Shown here piece by piece: positions 21,293 through 31,044 of a stretch of 64,000 nt of DNA (within the stretch, counting starts at the first letter, position 1; every line of letters starts with the position of its first letter). Origin of the DNA: Nostocoides sp. Soil756 (GTDB lineage Bacteria > Actinomycetota > Actinomycetes > Actinomycetales > Dermatophilaceae); assembly GCF_001428065.1 (NCBI RefSeq), contig NZ_LMSE01000002.1, positions 472,911 through 536,910 on the forward strand, in the 5' to 3' direction. The position numbers and the translations under genes are program-made. The notes beneath the pieces are model-generated. The model searched no databases, was not told the DNA's origin, and saw nothing but the letters and a program-made list of their open reading frames with translations.

Positions 21293-21787
21293 TCAGCGCG
21301 CGAGGCGCTCGCGGATCATCCCGATCTCGAGCTCGACGGCGGCGTTGATCGGGCCGGCCGCCGACTTCTCGATGCTGCCGCCGAGGAAGGGCACGTTGGC
21401 CTTGAGGTCGGCGTCGAGCACCTGCACCGAGCCGGAGCCCGCCGGCTCGAGGCGCAGGGTGCCCTTCATGGTGAGCGGCGCGCCCTTGACGTGCATGTCG
21501 ACGCTCGCCTGCCGCGAGCCGTCGGCCGCGGGCGCACCCCACGCGTAGTCCTCGACGACGGTCAGGGTGTCGCCGACGAACGAGCGCGCGACATCGGGCA
21601 GCCCGGTGGCCGGCAGCTGACGGCTGGTGTGCACCGCGTGGCCGCCGCCGGTCTCGGTGACGCGGACCTCGTGGGGGCCGCCCTCACTCGTGGCAGCGCA
21701 CTTCTCCTCCTGGAAGGCCGGGTCGGTGAGGACCGCGTAGACCTGCTCGGGGGTCGCGTCCAGCTGCTCTCGCCTGGTGAGTCGCAC
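21293..21787 (-). CDS. DUF2505/SRPBCC-fold protein
   Basis: 164 residues from GTG 21787, with GAAAGGGA upstream. The text LTRREQLDATPEQVYAVLTD is a typical start of the helix-grip (START/SRPBCC-like) DUF2505 family, and GTLRLEPAGSGSVQVLDADL lies in the beta sheet. The C-terminal helix (INAAVELEIGMIRERLAR) closes the cavity. Such folds bind lipids or other hydrophobic ligands; the ligand is unknown. A longer ATG start at 21829 would overlap the neighbour and lacks a ribosome site. Confidence 0.8.
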   Translation of the reverse strand: MRLTRREQLDATPEQVYAVLTDPAFQEEKCAATSEGGPHEVRVTETGGGHAVHTSRQLPATGLPDVARSFVGDTLTVVEDYAWGAPAADGSRQASVDMHVKGAPLTMKGTLRLEPAGSGSVQVLDADLKANVPFLGGSIEKSAAGPINAAVELEIGMIRERLAR

Positions 21788-21825
21788 TCGGGGTCCCTTT
21801 CGTCGGTGGCGGTGTCGCGATCCTC

Positions 21826-22347
21826 TCACCCGCGCCGCAGCGAGAGGGACACCTCGGCCAGCGCCTCACCCGACGCGCGCAGGGTACGCAGCACGAAGTC
21901 GCGGCGGCGCCGGTGCTGGCTCGTGACCAGGTCGAGCTCGGACTGCAGCGTGGCGGCGGTCTCGCGGCGGGACCGGTCGGCGCCGCCACCCGCTTCGGCC
22001 AGGACGCCGAGCCGCGGCACCACGCGCCCGTCGGCGACGTCGAGCCCGGCCGCCGCGGCCCGCTCCTCGAGAGCCCGGGCCCGTGCCTGCAGGCCGGCCA
22101 GGTCGGTGGCCTGGTCCTGGAGGACCCGAGCGAGGTCGTCGAGCCGGTCGGCGGTCGCGGTGGTGGCGCCCACCAGGGAATCGCCGCGCCGGCGGAGGGC
22201 CACCGACGAGCGCCCACCCCAGCCCTCGCCGAGGTCGGCCAGCGCCGGACCGGCCGACGCCGCGCCCTCCCGCAGCCGGCGCGCCACGGCGGCCACGGTG
22301 ACGGCGCAGGCCGACAGCGAGGCGGGGTCGCCCGGCACGAGGGTCAT
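21826..22347 (-). CDS. WXG100-like helical protein
   Basis: 173 residues, almost all predicted helix. Two helices flank G-W-G-G near residue 44 (ADLGEGWGGRSSVALRRRG), which is the helix-WxG-helix layout of WXG100 proteins, but the chain is longer than the usual 100 residues and ends in an Arg-rich tail. No signal peptide. Its ATG overlaps the upstream gene stop (ATGA), so the pair is translated together. A type VII-like substrate or an intracellular coiled-coil protein are both possible. Confidence 0.6.
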   Translation of the reverse strand: MTLVPGDPASLSACAVTVAAVARRLREGAASAGPALADLGEGWGGRSSVALRRRGDSLVGATTATADRLDDLARVLQDQATDLAGLQARARALEERAAAAGLDVADGRVVPRLGVLAEAGGGADRSRRETAATLQSELDLVTSQHRRRRDFVLRTLRASGEALAEVSLSLRRG

Positions 22348-22670
22348 CGCCCGCCCTCCCGGGCCGGATGCGCCCGGCCGGGCGGGGGGCTCGCCTCGCG
22401 GTCGGCGGCCGCCGGGCCCGGAGGGTGGGCACCGCCCGAGGCCGCGTGGCCGGACAGGGCCAGGGCGAGCTCGTCGGCGGTCTCGCCCAGGGCGCGCAGG
22501 GTGTCGGCGACCTGGTCGAGCCAGTCGTCGAGCACGCGCTGGGCCCCGGGCTCACCGGTGACCACGAGGCAGGCCAGCACGTCGTCCTCGCCGGTGGCCA
22601 CGACCTCGCGCACGTCGCGGAGCGCGGTGAGGGCCGCGCGGGCGCGCTCCGGGTCGGGTCGCAGGGGCAC
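22344..22670 (-). CDS. Small hypothetical protein coupled to the WXG-like gene
   Basis: 108 residues from GTG 22670 with GGTGG as ribosome site. Residues 1-70 are helical (RAALTALRDVREVV, WLDQVADTLRALGETADELA), the last 35 are a Pro/Gly/His-rich disordered tail. Not recognised. It overlaps the next gene by 4 nt. The two small helical partners look like an ESAT-6/CFP-10-type arrangement, but neither shows the canonical C-terminal YxxxD/E signal. Confidence 0.55.
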   Translation of the reverse strand: MPLRPDPERARAALTALRDVREVVATGEDDVLACLVVTGEPGAQRVLDDWLDQVADTLRALGETADELALALSGHAASGGAHPPGPAAADREASPPPGRAHPAREGGR

Positions 22671-22761
22671 GGAGCCACCGTAACGGGGTCGTGCGGGACG
22701 GCTGCGGAGTTGCCCACAGGCCCCTGTCGTCAGCGGCGTGCGGTCTGTGAGAGTGGGAGGC

Positions 22762-23259
22762 ATGACCTCCACGCAGCTGCTGAGCGACGCCGACCTGCCC
22801 GCGCCTCCCGGGGCCCGCTACTTCGAGCACTACGTGCCCGGCAGCACCTACGAGTTCGGCCACGTCGGCGTGAGCGAGGAGGAGATCGTCGAGTTCGCGC
22901 GCCGCTGGGACCCGCAGACCATCCACGACGACCCGGAGCTGGCGGCCGTGGGGCCGTTCGGCGGTCTGATCGCCAGTGGGGTGCAGACCCTCGCGCTGAC
23001 GATGCGGATGTACGTCGACCACTACGTCTCGCACGTGGCCAGCCTGGCCTCGCCCGGCATCGACGAGCTGCGCTGGCCGCGCCCGGTGCGCCCCGGCGAC
23101 ACGCTGCGGATGCGGGTCGCGGTGCAGGCGGCGCGGGTGTCGCGCACCAAGCCCGACCGTGGACTGGTGCACACCGCGGTGACGACGCTCAACCAGGACG
23201 ACGACCCGGTGATGACCTTCACCGCGATGAACCTCTTCGGCCGGCGTCCGGAGGCCTGA
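22762..23259 (+). CDS. MaoC-like hot-dog dehydratase
   Basis: 165 residues. The hydratase-2 pattern is visible: EIVEFARRWDPQTIHDDPEL provides the Asp and His of the active site, and GPFGGLIASGVQTLALTMRM the following helix. PVRPGDTLRMRVAV is the late strand of the fold. It would hydrate a 2-enoyl-CoA or act on a related acyl thioester. ATG 22762 with GGGAGG upstream. It stands alone between a divergent pair and the M20 gene. Confidence 0.88.
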   Translation: MTSTQLLSDADLPAPPGARYFEHYVPGSTYEFGHVGVSEEEIVEFARRWDPQTIHDDPELAAVGPFGGLIASGVQTLALTMRMYVDHYVSHVASLASPGIDELRWPRPVRPGDTLRMRVAVQAARVSRTKPDRGLVHTAVTTLNQDDDPVMTFTAMNLFGRRPEA

Positions 23260-23278
23260 GCCGCCCTCGCCGCCCGCG

Positions 23279-23284
23279 TATCCT
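23279..23284 (+). promoter_or_regulatory. -10 box of a leaderless promoter (M20 gene)
   Basis: TATCCT ends 7 nt before the GTG at 23292 and no Shine-Dalgarno sequence precedes that codon, so the mRNA probably starts at the start codon. Confidence 0.5.
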
Positions 23285-23291
23285 CGCGTCC

Positions 23292-24509
23292 GTGGACGAC
23301 CGCCCCGCCCCCGCCGACCCCCGCGGCGGGCGCGCCGACATCGGGGGCGCCCTCGCCGCCGCCGCCACCGACCTGGCCGTCCGCCTGGTGTCCCTCGACA
23401 CGGTGAACCCCGGCCTGGTGCCGGGCGCCCCGGGCGAAGGCGCGGCCGTCGAGCTCCTGCGCGACCGGCTGGCCGCCGCCGGGTGGTCCACCGCGGTCGT
23501 GCTGCCCGCCGACGGCGCCCCGGACCGCCCGAGCCTGCTCGCCTGGACCCCGGAGCCCCGCCCGGTCACGGTGCTGCTCAACGGCCACCTCGACACCGTC
23601 GGGGTCGAGGGGATGGGCGCGCCGTTCGCCGCGCGCATCGACGGCGACCGGCTCCTCGGTCGGGGGGCGTGCGACATGAAGGGTGGGGTCGCGGCCCTGG
23701 TCGCGGCGGGGGAGGCCCTGGCCGCCGGCCCCGGCGCCCCGCGGGTCGTGCTCGCCCTGGTCGCCGACGAGGAGGACCGCTCGCTGGGCACCGAGGCCGT
23801 GCTCGAGGCCCTGCCCGGTCTCGGCCTGCACCCCGACGTGGCCCTGGTGGCGGAGCCCACGGGGCTCGACATCTGTACCTCCCACCGGGGCTACGCCGTC
23901 GTCGAGATCGAGCTGCACGGGCGGGCCGCGCACTCCTCGCAGCCCGAGCTCGGCGTCAACACCGCCCACCTGGCGGCTCGCCTGGTGGCCCAGGTCGAGG
24001 CCGCCGGCCGCGTCCTGGCCGACTCGGGGGGCTCGCTGATGGTGACCGTGGTCGAGGCCGGCCGGGCCCCCTTCACCGTCCCGCCGCACGCCCGCGTCGT
24101 CGTCGAGCGCCGCACCGTCCCCGGCGAGCGGGCCGGCGACGCCTTGGCCGAGGTGGAGTCCCTGCTCGTCGGCCTCCGCGCCGCCGCGCCCGAGGCCACC
24201 GCGACGGCCACCCTCACCCACGCCCGCGAGGCCTGGCGGCTCGACGACCACGGCCCCGCCGCGCACCTGGCGCGTGCCCTGCGCGAGCAGCTCGTCGCAC
24301 AGGGCGCCGAGCCCGCCACCCTCGACGCCCCCTACTGGATGGAGTCGCCGCTCTGGCAGGACGCCGGCATCCCCACCGTCGTCTGCGGCCCGGGGGGCGG
24401 CGGCCTGCACGCCGTCGACGAGTGGCTCGACCTGGCCCAGCTCCGGCGGTTCGTGGGGGCCCTGCCCGCCGCCCTGCGCACCGCCGCCGAGGACCTCGGT
24501 GGCCACTGA
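23292..24509 (+). CDS. M20 family metallo-amidohydrolase (ArgE/DapE-like)
   Basis: 405 residues. Metal-site motifs are in order: GHLDTV (His, Asp), RGACDMKGG (Asp), VADEEDRS (Glu-Glu), AEPTG and the late GGGLHAVDEW with its His. The dimerisation domain between is intact. It could hydrolyse N-acetylornithine, N-succinyl-diaminopimelate or another N-acyl amino acid; the motifs do not decide. GTG 23292 is chosen for its position 7 nt after TATCCT. The next gene starts inside it, so both are co-expressed. Confidence 0.87.
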   Translation: MDDRPAPADPRGGRADIGGALAAAATDLAVRLVSLDTVNPGLVPGAPGEGAAVELLRDRLAAAGWSTAVVLPADGAPDRPSLLAWTPEPRPVTVLLNGHLDTVGVEGMGAPFAARIDGDRLLGRGACDMKGGVAALVAAGEALAAGPGAPRVVLALVADEEDRSLGTEAVLEALPGLGLHPDVALVAEPTGLDICTSHRGYAVVEIELHGRAAHSSQPELGVNTAHLAARLVAQVEAAGRVLADSGGSLMVTVVEAGRAPFTVPPHARVVVERRTVPGERAGDALAEVESLLVGLRAAAPEATATATLTHAREAWRLDDHGPAAHLARALREQLVAQGAEPATLDAPYWMESPLWQDAGIPTVVCGPGGGGLHAVDEWLDLAQLRRFVGALPAALRTAAEDLGGH

Positions 24510-25935
24510 CCCGCGCGGTCTGCGCGGGGACGCGCCGCTGCTCGACGCGTGGCTGCGCTTCCTCGAGGAGGCGCCCACCCCGTTCACCATCCCGGGGCAC
24601 AAGCACCGGCTCGACCTCGTGGGTGACGTGGTGGCGGGCGACGTCCCGCTGTACGCCGGCCTCGACACCATGGGCCTGGCCCGCGGGGTCCTGGCCGAGG
24701 CCGAGGCGCGCGCGGCCCGGGCCTGGGGGGCCGACCGCGCCCGCTTCTCGGTCGGCGGCTCGACCCACGGCAACCAGGCCGTCGCGCTGGCGCTGGGCCG
24801 CCCAGGTGACCGGGTCGTCGTCGCGCGCACGCTGCACCGCTCGATGCTGCTCGGGCTCGTCCTGGCCGGCCTGGAGCCGGTGTGGGTGCGCCCCCGCGTC
24901 GACCCCGCGCACGGGCTGCCCGTGGGGGTCCATCCCGACGACGTCGCGGCCGCGCTCGCCGCCGCCCCCGACGCGGTGGCCGTGGTCGTCGGCGAGCCGT
25001 CGTACGTCGGGACCGTCGGCGACGTCGGGGCCCTGGCGGCGGTCGCCCACGCCCACGGGGGTGGCCGCGGCATCCCGCTCGTCGTCGACGCCGCCTGGGG
25101 TGCGCACCTCGGCTTCCACCCGGCCCTCCCGCCGCACGCCATCGCCCTCGGGGCCGATGCGGTGGTCACCAGCGCGCACAAGATGCTGCCCGCCGTCTCG
25201 CAGGCCGCGCTCGTCCTGGCGCGCGGCGACCGGGTCGACCCGGCGCGCCTCGAGGCGGGGGTGGAGGCCACCGCGACCACGAGCCCCCACGGGGGCATCC
25301 TCGCCAGCATCGATGCCGCCCGAGCCCTGCTCGAGCGCGACGGTGAGACCCTGCTGGGCGAGGTCATCGAGGCGGTGGCCGCCGCCCGTCGCCGCCTGGC
25401 GGCCGTCGAGGGCCTCACGGTCCTCGACGGCGCGGGCGTCGACCCCACCCGGCTGGTGCTGCTGCTGGCGGGCACCGGTGCCGACGGCACGGCGGTCGAG
25501 GCCGACCTCGTCGCCGCGGGGATGCCGGTCGAGATGGCCGACCGCGACACCCTCGTCGCCCTCGTCACCCTGGCCGACCGCGACGCCGACCTGCGCGCCC
25601 TCACCGAGCACGTCGTGGCGTCGGTCGAGCGCCACCGCGGTCGCCCCCGACCCACGGCCGGGGCCGGCGTCTGGGCCGTCGCCCCGGTGGCCGGGATGCC
25701 GCCGCGGGCCGCCTTCTTCGCCCCCCGTGAGCGTGTGGCCATCCAGGATGCCGTGGGCCGGGTCAGCGCCGAGCTGGTCGCGCCCTACCCGCCCGGCATC
25801 CCGGTGCTGGCGCCGGGGGAGCGCATCACCGCCGCGGCGCTGGAGGCCCTGGCCGCCGCCCGGGCGGCCGGGAGCCGCATCGCCTACGCGGCCGACCCCC
25901 TCCTGGCGCACCTCGACGTCGTGGCCGAGGTCTGA
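24499..25935 (+). CDS. PLP-dependent Orn/Lys/Arg decarboxylase family protein
   Basis: 478 residues from GTG 24499, overlapping the M20 gene by 11 nt. Fold-type I, of the group with short members (around 480-500 residues). TPFTIPGHKHR near the start is a hallmark of the family. VVDAAWGAHLGFHP holds the PLP-ring Asp, and K228 in SAHKMLPAVSQ is the Schiff-base lysine. The C-terminal domain is present (GMPPRAAFFAPRERVAI, PYPPGIPVLAPGE). It is likely to decarboxylate ornithine, lysine or arginine to a di- or polyamine. Substrate not determinable from sequence. Confidence 0.88.
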   Translation: MATDPRGLRGDAPLLDAWLRFLEEAPTPFTIPGHKHRLDLVGDVVAGDVPLYAGLDTMGLARGVLAEAEARAARAWGADRARFSVGGSTHGNQAVALALGRPGDRVVVARTLHRSMLLGLVLAGLEPVWVRPRVDPAHGLPVGVHPDDVAAALAAAPDAVAVVVGEPSYVGTVGDVGALAAVAHAHGGGRGIPLVVDAAWGAHLGFHPALPPHAIALGADAVVTSAHKMLPAVSQAALVLARGDRVDPARLEAGVEATATTSPHGGILASIDAARALLERDGETLLGEVIEAVAAARRRLAAVEGLTVLDGAGVDPTRLVLLLAGTGADGTAVEADLVAAGMPVEMADRDTLVALVTLADRDADLRALTEHVVASVERHRGRPRPTAGAGVWAVAPVAGMPPRAAFFAPRERVAIQDAVGRVSAELVAPYPPGIPVLAPGERITAAALEALAAARAAGSRIAYAADPLLAHLDVVAEV

Positions 25936-26087
25936 CCCGGGGCCGCACGCCGTCCCGCCCGCGAGACAACCGACCCGGACACCCGCCGATCCCCAGCCGG
26001 CCGGAGTGGATAGGCTCGCTCCGAGGACACGACGTCGTGGCCCGCATCCGCCGCGGTGCCACCCGACCAAGGAGTGCGACCACCCAT

Positions 26088-29000
26088 ATGTCGACCGCCC
26101 CGGCCACCACTCGCGACGAGGTCGTCGCGCCGATCGCGACCGCGTTCGAGGAGCTGGCTCCGGACGGCTGGGGGTCGACCTTCGTCCACCGCTACTTCCG
26201 CCACATCCCGCTCGACGAGCTGACCTCGCGCACGCCCGACACCTTCGCCGGCGCCGCCCACAGCCACCTGCGCCTGGCCGAGGAGCGCCCGCCGGGCACC
26301 GCGAACGTGCGGGTCTTCAACCCCAGCACCGAGACCGACGGCTGGTCCAACCCGCGCACCATCATCCAGGTCGTCACCGACGACATGCCCTTCCTCGTCG
26401 ACTCCGTCACCGGCGCGCTCGTGCAGGCCGGCGTCGACATCCACCTGGTCATCCACCCGCAGCTGGTCGTGACCCGCGACGCCGTGGGCCACCTGCAGAA
26501 GGTCGAGGACCGCGACATCACCCGGGCCTTCCGCGGGGGCGCCGTGGGCGAGCTGGCCGAGTCGTGGATGCTGCTCTCGATCGACCGCGAGAGCGACGAG
26601 GAGCGCCGGGCCGAGCTCGAGGCCACCGTGCGCGGCGTGCTCGAGGACGTGCGGCAGTCGGTCGAGGACTGGCCCAAGATGCGCAGCCGCTGCCTGGTCC
26701 TGGCGGCCGAGCTCGAGGGCTCCCCGCCGCAGGGGCTCGACAGCGACGAGGTGGCCCTGGGCACCCGCTTCCTGCGCTGGATGGCCGACAACCACTTCAC
26801 CTTCCTGGGCTACCGCGAGTACCGGCTCGAGCAGACCCCCGACGGCGAGGTCATCGTGCCCGTCACCGGCTCCGGTCTCGGCCTGCTGCGGGCCGACCCG
26901 CCCCAGGGGCGCGAGCCCGAGGTGCTCACGGCCGAGGCCTCGGCGATCGCCCACGCCCCCGACCTGCTGGTGCTCACCAAGGCCAACTCCAAGTCGACCG
27001 TGCACCGGGTCACCCACCTCGACTACGTGGGCGTCAAGTCGCACGACGAGCACGGACAGGTGGTCGGCGAGCGCCGCTTCCTCGGCCTGTACGCCAGCAC
27101 CGCCTACACCGAGTCGGTGCTGCGGGTGCCGCTGGTGGCCGAGAAGGTCCGCGCCGTGCTCGACCGCTCGGGCCTGGCCCCCGACAGCCACACCGGCAAG
27201 GACCTGCTCGAGGTGCTCGAGTCCTACCCGCGCGACGAGCTGTTCCAGGCGGGGGTCGACCAGCTCTACGAGACCGCGCTGGCCGTGACCCAGCTGCAGG
27301 AGCGCCGGCGCACCAAGCTCTTCCTGCGCGAGGACGACTTCGGGCGCTTCGTCTCGTGCCTGGTCTACCTCCCGCGCGACCGCTACAACACCGGCGTCCG
27401 CACCCGGATGGCCGACATCCTCAAGGACACCTTCGGCGGCCAGGAGGTCGAGTTCGCGGCCCGGGTCAGCGAGTCGGCCCTGGCGCGACTGCAGTTCGTG
27501 GTGCGCGTCCCGAAGGGACGGCACGTGCGCACCCTCGACCGCACCGAGCGCGAGGCCCTCGAACGGCGCCTGGTCGAGACCAGCCGCACCTGGAGCGACC
27601 GGCTGGGCGAGGCGCTGGTCGCCGCGCACGGCGAGGAGGACGGGGACCGCCTGATGGCGCGCTTCGGCCGCGCCTTCCCGACCGCGTACGAGGAGACGTT
27701 CACGGTCGGGCAGGGGCTGGCGGACATCTCCCACCTCGACCGGCTGGGCGAGGACCAGGGCACCAGCGTGGCGTTGTACCGCCCGGTGGGCGCCGGCGAC
27801 GACATCCGGCGCTTCAAGCTGTTCCGCGTCGACCCGCTCTCGCTCACCGACATCCTGCCGATCTTCAGCCACATGGGCGTCGAGGTCGTCGACGAGCAGC
27901 CCTTCGTCATCGAGCGCTCCGACGACGCCGTGCACCACGTCTACGACTTCGGCCTCCGGGTGCGCGACCACGCGCTCTGGGACGCCATCCCCCACGAGCG
28001 GCTGCGCGAGCTCTTCGAGGGCGCGGTCGCGGCCGTGTGGGACGGGCGCGCCGAGAGCGACGGCTTCAACCGGCTGGTGCTCGGCGCGCAGCTGCCCTGG
28101 CGCCAGGTCGTGGTGCTGCGGGCCGTCGCCAAGTACCTGCGCCAGACCCGGGCCACGTACTCCCAGGACTACCTCGAGGACGCCCTGGTGGCGCACCCGG
28201 GCGTCGCCCGCGACCTGGTCGAGGTCTGGTCGGCGCGCTTCGACCCCGACCGCTTCGCCGACGACGAGGCCGGCCGAGAGGCCCGTGCGGACGCCGAGGA
28301 GGCCGCTGCCGCAGCGGTGCTCGAAGCCCTCGACGAGGTGTCCTCGCTCGACCACGACCGCATCATCCGGGCCTTCCTCGGCGTGATCCGGGCCGGCCTG
28401 CGCACGAACTACTACCAGCCGGCCCGCGACGGCGCCGAGCACCACCCGTACGTCTCGCTCAAGCTCGACCCGCGGGCGGTGCCCGACCTGCCGGCTCCCC
28501 GGCCGCAGTTCGAGATCTTCGTCTACAGCCCCCGTGTCGAGGGCGTGCATCTGCGCTTCGGCCCCGTCGCGCGCGGCGGCCTGCGCTGGTCCGACCGCCG
28601 AGAGGACTTCCGTACCGAGGTCCTCGGTCTGGTCAAGGCACAGATGGTCAAGAACGCCGTCATCGTGCCCACCGGCTCCAAGGGCGGCTTCTACCCCAAG
28701 GCCCTGCCCGACCCGGCCACCGACCGCGAGGCCTGGCTCAAGGAGGGGAAGGCGGCGTACCGCACCTTCATCTCAGGGCTGCTCGACGTCACCGACAACC
28801 GGGTCTCGGGCGACGTCGTGGCGCCGTCCCGGGTCGTGCGCCACGACGGTGACGACCCCTACCTGGTGGTCGCGGCCGACAAGGGCACGGCCACCTTCTC
28901 CGACATCGCCAACGGGGTCGCGCAGTCCTACGGCTTCTGGCTCGACGACGCGTTCGCCTCGGGGGGCTCGGCCGGCTACGACCACAAGGCCATGGGCATC

Positions 29001-30995
29001 ACGGCGCGCGGGGCGTGGGAGTCGGTCAAGCGCCACTTCCGCGAGCTCGGGCTCGACACCCAGTCCGAGGACTTCACCGTCGTCGGGATCGGCGACATGA
29101 GCGGCGACGTCTTCGGCAACGGGATGCTGCTGAGCGAGCACATCCGGCTGGTGGCGGCCTTCGACCACCGGCACGTGTTCATCGACCCCGACCCCGACGC
29201 GGCCGCCTCGTTCGCCGAGCGCCGCCGGCTGTTCGACCTGCCGCGCTCCTCGTGGGACGACTACGACCGCTCGCTCATCAGCGAAGGCGGCGGCATCTTC
29301 GCGCGCACGCTGAAGTCGATCCCGGTCTCCCCGCAGATGCGCGCCGCACTCGGGCTGGCCGACGATGTCAGCACCACGACCCCGGCCGAGCTCATCCACG
29401 CCATCCTGCTGGCCCCCGTCGACCTGCTCTGGAACGGTGGCATCGGCACCTACGTCAAGGCCTCCACCGAGGACCACCTCGACATCGGCGACCGCGCCAA
29501 CGACGCCATCCGCGTCGACGGGCGCGAGCTGCGGGCGCGCGTGGTGGGGGAGGGGGGCAACCTCGGACTCTCGCAGCTGGGGCGCATCGAGGCCGCGTTC
29601 CACGGCGTGCGGGTCAACACCGACGCGATCGACAACTCGGCCGGGGTCGACACCTCCGACCACGAGGTCAACATCAAGATCCTGCTGGGCGAGGTCGTGC
29701 GCGAGGGCCGGCTCACCCTCGAGGAGCGCAACGAGCTGCTGGCCTCGATGACCGACGACGTCGCCGAGCACGTGCTGCGTGACAACTACGAGCAGAACGT
29801 CCTGCTGGGCAACGCCCGCGCGCAGGAGCACGTCATGCTCCCGGTGCACGAGCGCTTCATGCGCTGGCTCGAGGAGCGCGGCGACCTCGACCGGGCCCTG
29901 GAGTTCCTGCCCACCGACGCCGAGCTCGCCGCCCGCCAGCACGACGGTCTCGGGCTGAAGAGCCCCGAGTTCTCGGTGATGGTGGCCTACGCCAAGCTCG
30001 CGCTCAAGGACGACATCCTGGCCAGCTCCATCCCCGACGACCCCTACTTCGAGGCCACCCTGGCCGACTACTTCCCGCCGCCGATCCGGCAGCGGTACGC
30101 CGACGAGCTGCCGGGGCACCCCCTGCGCCGCGAGATCGTCACCAACGCGGTGGTGAACTCGATGGTCAACCGTGGCGGCATCACCTTCGCCTACCGGGCC
30201 CAGGAGGAGGCCGGCGGCACCCCCGAGCAGGTCACCCGCGCTTTCGTGGTCTGCCGCGAGGTGTTCGGTCTCGCCGACTTCGTGCGCCGGGTCGAGGCCC
30301 TCGACGCCGCGGTGCCCACGGCCGCGCAGACGGCGCTGTACCTGGAGTTCCGGCGGCTGATGGACCGGGCGGTGCGCTGGTTCCTGGCGTCGCGGCCTTC
30401 GGTGCTCGACATCGGCGCCGAGATCGAGCGGTTCGCCGGTGTCGTACAGGAGCTCGCCCCCCGGGTGTGCGACCTGCTGCGCGGCGACGAGCGCGACCGC
30501 CTCGAGCGGCGGGTCGCCGAGCTGCGCACGGCCGGGGTGCCCGAGGACCTCGCGCTCGACGCCGCCGCGCTGCTCGACCGCTACTCGCTGCTCGACATCG
30601 TCGACATCTCGGCCGACACCGGCCGCGAGCCCACCGACGTCGCGCCCCTGTACTACCTGGTCTCCGAGCGGTTCGGCATCGACGCGATGCTCGGCAAGGT
30701 CACCCGCCTGCCGCGCGACGACCGGTGGGACGCCCTGGCTCGCGGCGCGCTGCGCGACGACCTCTACGCGGTGCTCGAGTCGCTGACGCGCTCGGTGCTC
30801 GACGCCTCCGACGGCGCCGGCTCGCACGACCCCGAGGAGCTCTACGCGCTCTGGGCCACGGCCAACGAGGACGGTATCCAGCGGGCCAAGGCGGCGCTGT
30901 CGGGGATCGTCCGGCTCGACGCCCCGAACATCGCCGCGCTGTCGGTGGCCCTGCGCACCCTGCGGTCGCTGGTGCGCGTCGGTGCCTCGTCCTGA
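26088..30995 (+). CDS. Large NAD-dependent glutamate dehydrogenase
   Basis: 1635 residues, the size of the giant (about 180 kDa) bacterial NAD-GDH family. It deaminates glutamate to 2-oxoglutarate and ammonium. The N-terminal half carries ACT-like regulatory segments (TDDMPFLVDSVTGALVQAGV). The catalytic core (about residues 780-1200) includes GGLRWSDRREDFRTEVLGLV, PTGSKGGFYPKALP with the catalytic Lys, DKGTATFSDIAN and VVGIGDMSGDVFGNGMLLS in the NAD-binding fold. ATG 26088 has AAGGAG 13 nt upstream; GTG 26037 with GAGGA is an alternative. TAGGCT at 26011-26016 is a possible -10 box. Confidence 0.93.
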   Translation: MSTAPATTRDEVVAPIATAFEELAPDGWGSTFVHRYFRHIPLDELTSRTPDTFAGAAHSHLRLAEERPPGTANVRVFNPSTETDGWSNPRTIIQVVTDDMPFLVDSVTGALVQAGVDIHLVIHPQLVVTRDAVGHLQKVEDRDITRAFRGGAVGELAESWMLLSIDRESDEERRAELEATVRGVLEDVRQSVEDWPKMRSRCLVLAAELEGSPPQGLDSDEVALGTRFLRWMADNHFTFLGYREYRLEQTPDGEVIVPVTGSGLGLLRADPPQGREPEVLTAEASAIAHAPDLLVLTKANSKSTVHRVTHLDYVGVKSHDEHGQVVGERRFLGLYASTAYTESVLRVPLVAEKVRAVLDRSGLAPDSHTGKDLLEVLESYPRDELFQAGVDQLYETALAVTQLQERRRTKLFLREDDFGRFVSCLVYLPRDRYNTGVRTRMADILKDTFGGQEVEFAARVSESALARLQFVVRVPKGRHVRTLDRTEREALERRLVETSRTWSDRLGEALVAAHGEEDGDRLMARFGRAFPTAYEETFTVGQGLADISHLDRLGEDQGTSVALYRPVGAGDDIRRFKLFRVDPLSLTDILPIFSHMGVEVVDEQPFVIERSDDAVHHVYDFGLRVRDHALWDAIPHERLRELFEGAVAAVWDGRAESDGFNRLVLGAQLPWRQVVVLRAVAKYLRQTRATYSQDYLEDALVAHPGVARDLVEVWSARFDPDRFADDEAGREARADAEEAAAAAVLEALDEVSSLDHDRIIRAFLGVIRAGLRTNYYQPARDGAEHHPYVSLKLDPRAVPDLPAPRPQFEIFVYSPRVEGVHLRFGPVARGGLRWSDRREDFRTEVLGLVKAQMVKNAVIVPTGSKGGFYPKALPDPATDREAWLKEGKAAYRTFISGLLDVTDNRVSGDVVAPSRVVRHDGDDPYLVVAADKGTATFSDIANGVAQSYGFWLDDAFASGGSAGYDHKAMGITARGAWESVKRHFRELGLDTQSEDFTVVGIGDMSGDVFGNGMLLSEHIRLVAAFDHRHVFIDPDPDAAASFAERRRLFDLPRSSWDDYDRSLISEGGGIFARTLKSIPVSPQMRAALGLADDVSTTTPAELIHAILLAPVDLLWNGGIGTYVKASTEDHLDIGDRANDAIRVDGRELRARVVGEGGNLGLSQLGRIEAAFHGVRVNTDAIDNSAGVDTSDHEVNIKILLGEVVREGRLTLEERNELLASMTDDVAEHVLRDNYEQNVLLGNARAQEHVMLPVHERFMRWLEERGDLDRALEFLPTDAELAARQHDGLGLKSPEFSVMVAYAKLALKDDILASSIPDDPYFEATLADYFPPPIRQRYADELPGHPLRREIVTNAVVNSMVNRGGITFAYRAQEEAGGTPEQVTRAFVVCREVFGLADFVRRVEALDAAVPTAAQTALYLEFRRLMDRAVRWFLASRPSVLDIGAEIERFAGVVQELAPRVCDLLRGDERDRLERRVAELRTAGVPEDLALDAAALLDRYSLLDIVDISADTGREPTDVAPLYYLVSERFGIDAMLGKVTRLPRDDRWDALARGALRDDLYAVLESLTRSVLDASDGAGSHDPEELYALWATANEDGIQRAKAALSGIVRLDAPNIAALSVALRTLRSLVRVGASS

Positions 30996-31030
30996 CCCGG
31001 GCCCGTCGGCGGTCGCCGGCGAGCCCGACG

Positions 31031-31036
31031 TAGGCT
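31031..31036 (+). promoter_or_regulatory. -10 box of a leaderless promoter (pdtaS)
   Basis: TAGGCT lies 8 nt before the GTG at 31045, with no Shine-Dalgarno sequence. Confidence 0.5.
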
Positions 31037-31044
31037 TACGCGCC

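Noticed and set aside
23483..28852. Very long plus-strand frame of about 1790 codons over the M20, decarboxylase and glutamate dehydrogenase genes
   Set aside because: Arg/Pro/Gly-rich shadow of three recognisable genes in another frame.
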